A DNA stretch of 64,000 nucleotides. It comes from JAHRAW01 sp965212085 (lineage in GTDB: Bacteria; Pseudomonadota; Gammaproteobacteria; Arenicellales; Poriferihabitantaceae). Shown here in pieces: positions 17,334 to 28,223 of the stretch; the first letter of the stretch is position 1; each line of letters begins with the position of its first letter. The notes beneath the pieces were generated by a model that was not told where the DNA came from, ran no database searches, and was given only the letters and a program-made list of their open reading frames with translations. Both the position numbers and the translations under genes were made by a program. The stretch covers positions 1,674,001 to 1,738,000 of the forward strand of contig OZ243042.1 in the NCBI GenBank assembly GCA_965212085.1. The letters run 5' to 3'.

Positions 17334-17814
17334 GCGGCCAATCCGCCGGCGGGATTTATTCCAAAGCCCCGGAAATTTTCTCGCCTTCGGCCTCGGCGCC
17401 GGCCTCGCCCCGGTAGCGCCGGGAACCTTCGGCACGCTGGCCGCCATCCCGTTTTTTCTGCTATTGTCCTGGCTCGGCCCGCTGTTTTACGCCGGCGCGC
17501 TACTGGCCGCGTTCATCGCCGGCATCGGCTGGTGCGCCCGCGCCGCCGAATCCCTGGACACCCACGACCATCCGGGCATCGTCTGGGACGAGATGGTGGG
17601 ATTGTGGGTGGCGTTGTGTTTTGTGCCGTTTTCGTGGAATGCCGTGATTCTGGGCTTTGCATTGTTCCGGCTGTTTGACATCGCCAAGCCGTGGCCCATC
17701 CGCCTGATAGACCGGCGCATGGGCGGCGGGCTGGGCATCATGCTCGACGACCTGATCGCCGGCATTTTCGCCAATGCGGTGTTGCGGCTGGTGTTGGCGT
17801 ATCTGCCGCTATAA
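17308..17814 (+). CDS. pgpA: Phosphatidylglycerophosphatase A
   Basis: Membrane enzyme that removes phosphate from phosphatidylglycerophosphate; 168 residues. Motifs: FGLGAGLAPVAPGTFGTL, then DEMVGLW and the late FRLFDIAKPWPI and DDLIAG. Several membrane helices are evident. The ATG at 17308 lies inside nusB; the first ~15 residues, basic and unconserved, may not be real, but no better start is seen before SPGNFLAFG. Confidence 0.93.
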   Translation: MSGTNSANRRPIRRRDLFQSPGNFLAFGLGAGLAPVAPGTFGTLAAIPFFLLLSWLGPLFYAGALLAAFIAGIGWCARAAESLDTHDHPGIVWDEMVGLWVALCFVPFSWNAVILGFALFRLFDIAKPWPIRLIDRRMGGGLGIMLDDLIAGIFANAVLRLVLAYLPL

Positions 17815-17861
17815 GCGGGTGTCGGGGCGGTTAAATCACCATTTCTACCCGTTAAAATCTC

Positions 17862-17889
17862 TTGACAAGGTCGCGTCAAGGAATACAAT
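17862..17889 (+). promoter_or_regulatory. Strong sigma-70 promoter without an obvious gene
   Basis: A consensus TTGACA (17862-17867), a 16-bp spacer and TACAAT (17884-17889). Downstream on this strand there is only a 15-codon frame (from about 17908) that ends in a 14-bp tandem repeat; the next annotated genes are on the opposite strand. The transcript could be a small RNA, an antisense RNA to 18023-18568, or a relic of a lost gene. Confidence 0.55.
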
Positions 17890-17945
17890 GATTAAATAAC
17901 CTGATTGATGAGGCCATTTATGAATATCGGACCGGGAATACCATT

Positions 17946-17987
17946 GAGCGTATAAGCGTGAGCGTATAAGCGTGAGCGTATAAGCGG
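17946..17987. repeat. 14-bp tandem repeat, three units
   Basis: Three consecutive copies of GAGCGTATAAGCGT, the last incomplete by one base. The unit length is not a multiple of three and each copy contains TAA, so this tract does not extend a protein. Confidence 0.8.
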
Positions 17988-18022
17988 CACCGCGCCGGCG
18001 GAGGATGTCGTTGTCGTGCGCA

Positions 18023-18409
18023 TTATGGCGGGGTGGCGTTTTTTGTTGTTTTGGGCGCATACTTTTCCAGAGCCCTTACGATGTCATCGGTTTTCTTTTG
18101 TAGATCGTTGCTATGCGCCTCGTATTTTTCCCAAATCTTTACCTTTCGTCCTTGTGGCATTGAACGGACAAAATCCGAATTGATTGCATGGGCAATAGCG
18201 TCCAATGCGGTTTCGGCAACGAAATACCTGAGCAAAGATTCCTGCTCATCCAGTCGCAAGTGTTGGCAGACGTCGCGGATTTGCTCAAAGGTCAGGCGAT
18301 CCGTTTCCGATAAGAACACGAGTGGTGTATAGTTCGCGGTTTCTTCGTCCGGGTAGCCATCCGTGATGTATTTTTTATTTGTGTCATTGACCGAAATACG
18401 TTCTTTCAT
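18023..18409 (-). CDS. Hypothetical protein, 128 residues
   Basis: I do not recognise a family. The sequence is soluble and mostly helical in appearance, with an acidic middle (LDEQESLLRYFVAETALDAIAHAI) and a Lys-rich end. It starts 6 bases after the stop of a small membrane-protein gene at 18416-18568, so the two probably form an operon. Composition is AT-richer than the housekeeping genes. The gene lies opposite the unexplained promoter at 17862. Confidence 0.5.
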   Translation of the reverse strand: MKERISVNDTNKKYITDGYPDEETANYTPLVFLSETDRLTFEQIRDVCQHLRLDEQESLLRYFVAETALDAIAHAINSDFVRSMPQGRKVKIWEKYEAHSNDLQKKTDDIVRALEKYAPKTTKNATPP

Positions 18410-18415
18410 CGTTTC

Positions 18416-18568
18416 CTAGGCTATCTTGGCATACTGATATATCAAGGTAATGGATGCGTTGATGCGATTTTTCCGTTGCAAGTAAAGATAGGAGGCGGGA
18501 ATCCAGACGGCGATAAGTGCGGCAGCCACGGCGCCGACAAACTCGGGAGAGGATAGAAGGTTGCTCAT
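18416..18568 (-). CDS. Small single-span membrane protein, 50 residues
   Basis: ATG at 18568 (complement) to TAG at 18416-18418. One hydrophobic helix spans about residues 9-31 (VGAVAAALIAVWIP then SYLYL), followed by a basic QRKNR segment, so the C-terminus is predicted to be cytoplasmic. No family is recognised. It sits six bases upstream of the 128-residue unknown gene and is probably translated with it. Small membrane peptides paired with a soluble partner occur in toxin and phage-response loci, but nothing here proves such a role. Confidence 0.5.
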   Translation of the reverse strand: MSNLLSSPEFVGAVAAALIAVWIPASYLYLQRKNRINASITLIYQYAKIA

Positions 18569-18650
18569 GTATAATGTTCCTGTTTGGTGAAACAAATAAT
18601 AGTAGAATCCCGCATAGCTGATATATCATGCCCGCATCAAACTGTCCATA

Positions 18651-19280
18651 ATGACCCGCAAACCAAAATCAACCACACCCGTCATGTTCCCCCCAACCCA
18701 GCCAATCCTGCGCACCGATGCTTCGGGCATGCCCCTGGAGTGGGTGGATTTCAAGCGCGCCGTGACGTTGCAGTGCCTCGGGCAGGTGGCCTACGCCTGC
18801 GGCTCCAACTCCATGCGCGTGCGCGGCGGCTTCAACCGGATCAGCGGGAGTCAGAGTTGTATGGACATCAATTCCATCATCGCCACCCACGGCAACAACC
18901 ACGCGGTGATGAAAATGCGCGACAGCTACGTTCCGCCGCTGCACAACCTGCCGTTGTTCCAGCGAGACGGCTGCATCTGCCTGTACTGCGGCGGCCGCTT
19001 TCCCCACAAGCACTTGTCCAGGGACCACGTGACCCCGTTCAGCCAGGGCGGCGCCGACAGCTGGAACAACGTCGTGACCGCCTGCGTGCGCTGCAACAAC
19101 CACAAGGCCGGCCGCACCCCCCAGCAGGCCGGCATGGAACTGCTGGCGGTGCCGTTCACGCCCACCCACGCCGAGTACATTTACCTGCAGGGCCGCCGAA
19201 TCCTCGCCGACCAGATGGAATTCCTGCGCGCCCATTTCCCGCGTTCAAGCCCTTTGCATCACAGAAACCGGCGCCCCTGA
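18651..19280 (+). CDS. HNH endonuclease family protein
   Basis: Protein of 209 residues. An HNH domain occupies about residues 100-165: a zinc-knuckle C-x2-C (CLYCGG), the catalytic RDHVTP, an Asn in SWNNVV, and a second CVRCNNHK. Such chromosomal HNH proteins are widespread in gammaproteobacteria and are not necessarily mobile or restriction enzymes; the physiological target is unknown. Codon use is host-like and it lies 1 base before the next gene, which suggests co-transcription. The initiating ATG at 18651 sits downstream of TGTCCATA with no strong ribosome-binding site. Confidence 0.85.
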   Translation: MTRKPKSTTPVMFPPTQPILRTDASGMPLEWVDFKRAVTLQCLGQVAYACGSNSMRVRGGFNRISGSQSCMDINSIIATHGNNHAVMKMRDSYVPPLHNLPLFQRDGCICLYCGGRFPHKHLSRDHVTPFSQGGADSWNNVVTACVRCNNHKAGRTPQQAGMELLAVPFTPTHAEYIYLQGRRILADQMEFLRAHFPRSSPLHHRNRRP

Positions 19281-19281
19281 C

Positions 19282-20274
19282 ATGACCTCGTTTCGCGCCT
19301 ACCGAATCAACCAGGTTGACGGCAAAATCGCCGCCGGTTTTGAAACCATCGCCGTGGACGACCTCACCGAAGGCGAGGTGGTGGTCAAGGTATTCTGGTC
19401 GGGCATCAACTTCAAGGACGCGCTCGCCGCCACCGGACGCGGCAAAATTCTGCGGCGCTTCCCGCTGAACGGCGGCATTGACCTTTCCGGCGTGGTAACG
19501 CATTCCACCGACAAACGCTACCGGGAGGGGGACGAAGTGCTGGCCTGCGGCTGCGGCCTTTCGGAAACCGCCGACGGCGGCTACGCCGAAGTCGCGCGCA
19601 TCAAGGCCGACTGCGTGGTGCCGCTGCCGCGCGGACTCAGCTTGCGCGAAACCATGGTGCTCGGCACCGCCGGCTTCACCGCCGCGCTGGCGGTGGTGCG
19701 AATGGAACAAAACGGCCAGACCAAAGACAACGGCCCGATCGTCGTCACCGGCGCCACCGGCGGCGTCGGCAGCGTCGCCATCAACCTGCTGAGCACCGCC
19801 GGATACGAAGTAACCGCCTTCACCGGCAAAAAACAACAATACGATTACCTGCGCCAACTCGGCGCCGGCGATTTCATTGACCGCCACACGATAGAGATGG
19901 GCAACCGCCCGCTGGAAAAAGCAACCTGGGGCGGCGCGGTGGACAACGCCGGCGGCGAAACCCTGGCGTGGCTGACCCGAACCGTGAAGCCGTGGGGAAA
20001 CATCGCCGGCATCGGTTTGGTGGACAGCCACGAACTGCATACCACGGTGATGCCGTTCATCCTGCGCGGCGTGTCGTTGCTCGGCATCAACTCCATCGAA
20101 ATGCCCACCGAGCTATACCACGGAATCTGGAACCGCCTCGGCTCCGACCTCAAACCCGACAAACTCGGCCTCATCGCCACCCGTGAAGTGGATTTGGATG
20201 GCTTGCCTGGGGTGTTTGAGAGCTACTTTGATGAAACGAATTGGGGGAGGACGGTGGTTAAGGTTCAGGGGTAG
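19282..20274 (+). CDS. acuI: AcuI/YhdH-type quinone oxidoreductase, probable acrylyl-CoA reductase
   Basis: Zinc-independent medium-chain reductase of 330 residues. Features: N-terminal GroES-like fold with WSGINFKDALA (near 34-44), an NADPH Rossmann fold with VTGATGGVGS (near 154-163), and the late GVSLLGINS typical of the YhdH/AcuI group. AcuI reduces acrylyl-CoA to propionyl-CoA. The propionyl-CoA carboxylase and methylmalonyl-CoA mutase genes begin 5 kb downstream, which makes that activity attractive but not proven. The last codons switch to G/T-ending usage and overlap the convergent gene at 20265 by 10 bases. Confidence 0.8.
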   Translation: MTSFRAYRINQVDGKIAAGFETIAVDDLTEGEVVVKVFWSGINFKDALAATGRGKILRRFPLNGGIDLSGVVTHSTDKRYREGDEVLACGCGLSETADGGYAEVARIKADCVVPLPRGLSLRETMVLGTAGFTAALAVVRMEQNGQTKDNGPIVVTGATGGVGSVAINLLSTAGYEVTAFTGKKQQYDYLRQLGAGDFIDRHTIEMGNRPLEKATWGGAVDNAGGETLAWLTRTVKPWGNIAGIGLVDSHELHTTVMPFILRGVSLLGINSIEMPTELYHGIWNRLGSDLKPDKLGLIATREVDLDGLPGVFESYFDETNWGRTVVKVQG

Positions 20275-21254
20275 AGAAATTTCCTTAATGACAAGAATTT
20301 TGGGTTATTCTTGTGCCATTCATAACAAAGAATTTCGATTTTCAGACTGTTGAGTGCTTGTTTAGTTTTTCCTTTTGGTTTTCCCGGTAGCACCAATACC
20401 TTTCTAACGTTACATTGTTGCGCTTGGCCGTTGAGCATGAGTTGCCCAACCGCTTGATAGACATCTGTGGTCTCGATACTCGTTTTCACTTCAAACAGCG
20501 TAATCATCCGATCATTTCGATTGACCAAAAATAAATCTCGTGGTTGGTCGTTCCGAATTTGGTGCCCCGCTTTCTCTGCTGCATTCGCTAGCGCATCAAC
20601 AACTAATCCATGTTTGACGTTGGGTACAACGATTTTGCTCTGAGAGTAACTTCTCTTAGTTCCTGAAAATTCGGGGCGGAAATAATCGGAGCGAGGGGAT
20701 GGACTGGGAACTTCGCTCACTTCTTTTTTGATGCGTGCCACTTCGCGTACAAAGTGCGTAATTTGATTGAGCAGATTTCGATCGTTAATTGGGCCGAGGT
20801 TTATCATAGATACTGGTTTTTTTCGCCGGATATTAACTTCCACGAAGTTTTTCCCTCGATATCGCTCCAAGAAGTTGTTTTTGCCTATTCCTTTTCTACC
20901 ACCACCAATTTTCCCGGTGTGGCAGAGATATACGGTGCCCTGATTATCTCGAGCAAACATCCCAGCTTTGCGGAGATTTTTCCACTCGTGAGGCGGGTTG
21001 ATTTCGACGGTGATATTAGGTGCATTGTTATCTTTGGGATTTTCGAGTCCATAGCAACACCAAAAACGATCAAGGTCATTACCATCAGTCAGTAACGTCC
21101 ACATATTATTAGCACGATGCCAGCGGATTTCATGTTCTTCACTACCAGCTCGTGTGCCAATGGTACGTGTGAATTTTACGCCACCGCTGAGTTTCTTTTT
21201 CAAAAGCTTGAAAGCTGCTTTTGATTCCTTTCGATCGGTAATTACAGTAAGCAT
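20265..21254 (-). CDS. PD-(D/E)XK nuclease-like protein
   Basis: Protein of 329 residues, AT-rich against GC-rich neighbours. The C-terminal third resembles a restriction-type nuclease core: D240 (in PRDLFLV), E255-x-K257 (in LFEVKTS) and a downstream Q (YQAVGQLMLNG), which fits the PD-(D/E)XK fold. The N-terminal ~150 residues are unrecognised. No methyltransferase is adjacent, so a stand-alone defence or repair nuclease is possible. It overlaps the 3' end of the acuI-like gene tail to tail, consistent with insertion of foreign DNA at that point. Confidence 0.6.
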   Translation of the reverse strand: MLTVITDRKESKAAFKLLKKKLSGGVKFTRTIGTRAGSEEHEIRWHRANNMWTLLTDGNDLDRFWCCYGLENPKDNNAPNITVEINPPHEWKNLRKAGMFARDNQGTVYLCHTGKIGGGRKGIGKNNFLERYRGKNFVEVNIRRKKPVSMINLGPINDRNLLNQITHFVREVARIKKEVSEVPSPSPRSDYFRPEFSGTKRSYSQSKIVVPNVKHGLVVDALANAAEKAGHQIRNDQPRDLFLVNRNDRMITLFEVKTSIETTDVYQAVGQLMLNGQAQQCNVRKVLVLPGKPKGKTKQALNSLKIEILCYEWHKNNPKFLSLRKFLYP

Positions 21255-21309
21255 AACTTTACCCTCAAAAAATAAACAAACTAGAATAGAATATGGCTTC
21301 GCAGGGCAG

Positions 21310-22776
21310 TCACCCCCGCCGCCACCGATGAAACCGCTCCAATAACCTCAACCCCCACTCCGGCGCATGCTCCCGTTTCCAATTACCGGCGGCGAATTTG
21401 TTGGCTTCCATCCAGGTCGGGTAGGCGTGAATGGTGCCGAGGATTTTGTTCAGGCCGAGGCCGTGGCGCATGGCCAGGACGAATTCGGCGATGAGGTCGC
21501 CGGCGTGGGCACTGACGATGGTGGCGCCGAGGATTTTGTCTTTGCCGGGCACGGTCAGCACCTTGACGACGCCTTCGGCGTGGCCGTCGGTGAGCGCACG
21601 GTCTAGTTTGGCGAGGTCGTAGCGGGTTACTTCGTAAGGCACGCCGCGCTGTTTTGCGTCGAGTTCGTTCAAGCCGACCCGCGCCACTTCGGGGTCGGTG
21701 TAGGTGGCCCACGGCATCACGCGGTAGTCCACCCTGAATTTTTTGAACGGAGCGAACAGGGCGTTGACAGACGCATACCACGCTTGATGAGAAGCCGCGT
21801 GGGTGAACTGATAGGGGCCGGCGACGTCGCCGCAGGCATACACCGACGGGTAGCCGGCTTGCAGGTAGTCGTTCACTTCAATGGTGCGCCGTTTGCTTAC
21901 GGGGACGTCGAGTTGTTGCAGGCCGTAGTTTTCCAGTTGCGCGGTGCGGCCCACGGCGACCAGGATTTGATCGAACGCCAAATCAACCCGCGCGCCGTGG
22001 TGGTCGCAGCGCAGGATTTTTTCGCCGCCTTCGCCTTCCACGAGCACTTTTTCGGCGCGGTGGCCGGTGCGCAGGTCAATGCCTTCGGCTGCGAAAGTCG
22101 CGGCGATGCCGGCGGCGATTTCTTCATCTTCGCGGATCATGATCTGCGGCAGCATCTCGACGATGGTCACCGCGCTGCCGAAGCGCGCGAAACACTGCGC
22201 CAGTTCGCAGCCGATGGGGCCGCCGCCGAGCACCAGCAATCTTGGCGGCAACTCGTTCAGTTCCCAGATGTTGTCCGAGGTCAGGACGTCCACCTGTTCC
22301 ATGCCTTCAATGGGCGGAACGAATGGTTGGCCGCCGGTGGCGATGATAATGCCGCGGGCGCGCAACTCCCGTTCGCCGCCGTCGTGGGCGCGCACCTTGA
22401 CGCTGTGGGGCGAGGTGATTTCTCCCCGGCCCTGAATGACTTCGACGCCGAGGGAGGTGTAACGCTCCACCGAATCGTGCGGGGCGATGGCTTGGATGAT
22501 GGACTGCACGCGCGCCATGACGTCGGCGAAGTCAAACTCCGCCGAGGCGGATTTGATGCCGTAGTCGGCGGCGCGCTTGATTTGATGCAGCAACCGCGCC
22601 GAGGCGATCAGCGCCTTGGAGGGAACGCAGCCACGGTTGAGACAGTCGCCGCCCATCTCGGCTTGCTCGATTAAGATGACTTTGGCCTTGACGGCGGCGG
22701 CGATATACGCGCTCACCAAGCCGGCGCTGCCGGCGCCGATGACGATCAGGTTGGCGTCGTATTTGCGGTTTTTCAC
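21310..22776 (-). CDS. FAD-dependent disulfide oxidoreductase, mercuric-reductase-like
   Basis: Class I pyridine-nucleotide disulfide oxidoreductase of 488 residues. FAD-binding GAGSAGL near the start, redox pair C-x4-C (GGDCLNRGCVPSK), NAD-binding GGGPIGCELAQ near 180, second FAD motif VYACGDVAG, and a C-terminal dimerisation domain with HAYPTWME. It lacks the heavy-metal domain and vicinal C-terminal cysteines of true MerA and is not next to a 2-oxo-acid dehydrogenase, so the substrate is unknown. The gene lies 32 bases downstream of a TVP38-type gene, a pairing seen in many bacteria. Confidence 0.85.
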   Translation of the reverse strand: MKNRKYDANLIVIGAGSAGLVSAYIAAAVKAKVILIEQAEMGGDCLNRGCVPSKALIASARLLHQIKRAADYGIKSASAEFDFADVMARVQSIIQAIAPHDSVERYTSLGVEVIQGRGEITSPHSVKVRAHDGGERELRARGIIIATGGQPFVPPIEGMEQVDVLTSDNIWELNELPPRLLVLGGGPIGCELAQCFARFGSAVTIVEMLPQIMIREDEEIAAGIAATFAAEGIDLRTGHRAEKVLVEGEGGEKILRCDHHGARVDLAFDQILVAVGRTAQLENYGLQQLDVPVSKRRTIEVNDYLQAGYPSVYACGDVAGPYQFTHAASHQAWYASVNALFAPFKKFRVDYRVMPWATYTDPEVARVGLNELDAKQRGVPYEVTRYDLAKLDRALTDGHAEGVVKVLTVPGKDKILGATIVSAHAGDLIAEFVLAMRHGLGLNKILGTIHAYPTWMEANKFAAGNWKREHAPEWGLRLLERFHRWRRG

Positions 22777-22808
22777 GGCGCGAACGATACAGAACGATTC
22801 AGAGCGAC

Positions 22809-23489
22809 TCAGGCGCGCCGGGCTTTGAGCAACTTCACAACGTACCGGGCGGCGTAGGGGAAAACCGCGAGCAACAAAAACGAAGCGATGATCTGCGGCG
22901 ACAGCAAGCCCTCCACCGAATCCAGCCGCGCCAGTTGGGTGCCGGCGTTGACGAAAACCATGCTCGGCCCCAACATGCCGAGCAACGACGCCGCCATGTA
23001 GGTAGTAGTGCGGATCGAGGTCAGGCCCATCACCAGGTTGACCACGAAAAACGGAAAAACCGGAACCAGGCGAATGGAAAACAAATACAACGCGCCTTCC
23101 TCGCGGAATTTTTCGCGGATTTTCGCCAGCCGCTCGCCCATCTTCTTTTGCACCAAATCGTCAAAAAGATAACGCGCAATCAAAAAAGCGATGGTGGCGC
23201 CGGTGGTCGCGGAGATTGAGACGATCAGCGTCCCCACGAAAAAACCGAATATCGCGCCGGACGCGAGGGTCAGGATCAACGCCCCCGGAATGGATGCGGC
23301 GGTGACCGCCACGTACAACGCCGTGTACATCAGCGCCGCGGAAAGCGGATGCGCCTCGCGGTATTCGATGATGCGCCCGAGTTGGGATTTGATGTAGTCC
23401 AGGTTGAGATATTTTTCCGGGCCGAGATACACCAGCGCCGCCGCCAGCAGCACGATGACTGTGACGAGGATGATTTTTTTCTTTGACAT
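22809..23489 (-). CDS. TVP38/TMEM64 (DedA-like) membrane protein
   Basis: Protein of 226 residues with about five to six membrane helices. The VTT/SNARE-associated signature is visible as PGALILTLASGAIFG followed by GATIAFLIARY, and a later FPFFVVNLVMGLT. Family members are thought to act in lipid or solute handling at the membrane. It is the first gene of a two-gene unit with the disulfide oxidoreductase downstream. Confidence 0.88.
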   Translation of the reverse strand: MSKKKIILVTVIVLLAAALVYLGPEKYLNLDYIKSQLGRIIEYREAHPLSAALMYTALYVAVTAASIPGALILTLASGAIFGFFVGTLIVSISATTGATIAFLIARYLFDDLVQKKMGERLAKIREKFREEGALYLFSIRLVPVFPFFVVNLVMGLTSIRTTTYMAASLLGMLGPSMVFVNAGTQLARLDSVEGLLSPQIIASFLLLAVFPYAARYVVKLLKARRA

Positions 23490-23506
23490 GGCGGATGGCG
23501 GTTCGG

Positions 23507-24757
<1,251 letters not shown>

Positions 24758-24901
24758 TGCTTGCTCCTCAGGGTGACCAATGGATGACGGCCATTTTTGT
24801 TTGCCGGCGCGTGTGCCGATGGTGAATTGTACCCGATTATACCAGCGAAAATTGCGCGTGAAACCGCCGGATTTTCCGGTTTCCGCCCCGCAAAAGTGGC
24901 T

Positions 24902-24907
24902 TATAAT
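24902..24907 (+). promoter_or_regulatory. Candidate -10 box before the LOG-family gene
   Basis: TATAAT 33 bases before the ATG at 24941, in the divergent region after icd. No clear -35 box was identified. Confidence 0.4.
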
Positions 24908-24940
24908 CTCGCCCTGATAACAACACAACCGGGAACGACC

Positions 24941-25546
24941 ATGTACGAGCAAGAAAAAACCGCGTCCCGGGGCAGCGCCGTTGAAACACAATATATGAAA
25001 AGAATCTGCGTTTACTGCGGCGCCAAACCGGGCGCGCGCGCCGGCTATTTGCAAGCCGCCGACGACCTCGGCGATGCGTTGCTGAGCCGGGGCATCGGCC
25101 TGGTCTATGGCGGCGGGCGCACCGGACTGATGGGGCGCATCGCCGACCGCGTGGCCGGCGGCGGCGGCGAGGCCATCGGCATCATCCCGCAGTCGCTGCT
25201 GGATAAAGAAGTCGCCCACGACGGACTCAGCGAATTGAAAGTGGTCGCCGGCATGCACGAACGCAAGGCGTTGATGGCGGAGTTGTCGGACGGTTTCATC
25301 GCCATGCCCGGCGGTCTCGGAACCCTGGAAGAATTGTTCGAAGCCCTGGCCTGGGCGCAGTTGGGATTCCACCAAAAACCGTGCGCGGTTTTTAACGCAT
25401 GCGGTTACTACGACAACCTTGCGGGGTTTCTGGATCACGCGGTGGCCGAAGGGTTCGTCAAATCAAAACACCGCGGCTTGATGATCATGGAAGACAATCC
25501 CGCGCGGCTGCTGGAGCGAATGGCGCAGTTTGTGGCCGCGCGCTAA
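24941..25546 (+). CDS. LOG-family (TIGR00730) nucleoside phosphate hydrolase-like protein
   Basis: Rossmann-fold protein of about 201 residues of the lysine-decarboxylase-like / Lonely Guy family, which hydrolyses nucleoside monophosphates in some members. The family motif PGGLGTLEE is intact, and the nucleotide-binding GGGRTGLMG is seen. Start: the ATG at 24941 follows GGGA; a second in-frame ATG at 24995 begins the conserved KRICVYCG and would give 183 residues. Physiological substrate is uncertain. Confidence 0.88.
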   Translation: MYEQEKTASRGSAVETQYMKRICVYCGAKPGARAGYLQAADDLGDALLSRGIGLVYGGGRTGLMGRIADRVAGGGGEAIGIIPQSLLDKEVAHDGLSELKVVAGMHERKALMAELSDGFIAMPGGLGTLEELFEALAWAQLGFHQKPCAVFNACGYYDNLAGFLDHAVAEGFVKSKHRGLMIMEDNPARLLERMAQFVAAR

Positions 25547-25646
25547 GTCGCGCTGAGTCGCGCCAGGCTGGCAGCGGCTCGCCCGCCTGTTTTTGCCCCG
25601 CGCTTTCCGTTACACTTGTTGCGGGCAACATTCACGAGGGCCAACC

Positions 25647-27884
<2,238 letters not shown>

Positions 27885-27890
27885 CAGAAT

Positions 27891-28214
27891 ATGGACGATC
27901 AAAAAATTCTTAACGAATCCAAAGTCCGCGAAGTCGTTTGCGGTATTCCTCACGGACGTGTGACCACATATGGCGATATTTCCTGTTTGTTAACAGGTAG
28001 AGTAGACTCAGCTCAAGCGGTGGGTGGTTTAATCAGGACGCTTGGCAATAGATATAGTGTTGAGGAAGTGCCCGTGCATCGGGTGGTTGATAGAGACGGA
28101 TTTTTTCCAAACAAAAAAAATGCACAAGAAATGCATAAAGAAGGGGCAAGTATCTATAGTGAGCAGAGAGGATTGGGGATGGCGGACTTTAACGAACGTC
28201 TTTGTAAGCTCTGA
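27891..28214 (+). CDS. Alkyltransferase-like (ATL/MGMT-fold) protein
   Basis: Protein of 107 residues matching the DNA-binding domain of O6-methylguanine-DNA methyltransferases: IPHGRVTTYGDIS and AVGGLIRTLGN are visible. The acceptor cysteine of PCHRV is replaced by Val (PVHRV at 61-65), so it cannot accept alkyl groups; alkyltransferase-like proteins instead flag lesions for nucleotide excision repair. Most known ones carry Trp at this site. It is AT-rich and wedged between the mutase and carboxylase genes with 6- and 9-base gaps, so it looks like a later passenger of the operon. Confidence 0.8.
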   Translation: MDDQKILNESKVREVVCGIPHGRVTTYGDISCLLTGRVDSAQAVGGLIRTLGNRYSVEEVPVHRVVDRDGFFPNKKNAQEMHKEGASIYSEQRGLGMADFNERLCKL

Positions 28215-28223
28215 AAAAAGACC

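Noticed and set aside
17946..17987. CRISPR-like array
   Set aside because: Tandem 14-bp units without spacers; no cas genes. The DUF2779 protein is only Cas4-like.
21310..22776. True mercuric reductase (merA) or lipoamide dehydrogenase
   Set aside because: Lacks the heavy-metal domain and C-terminal cysteine pair of MerA and has no mer genes or 2-oxo-acid dehydrogenase neighbours.
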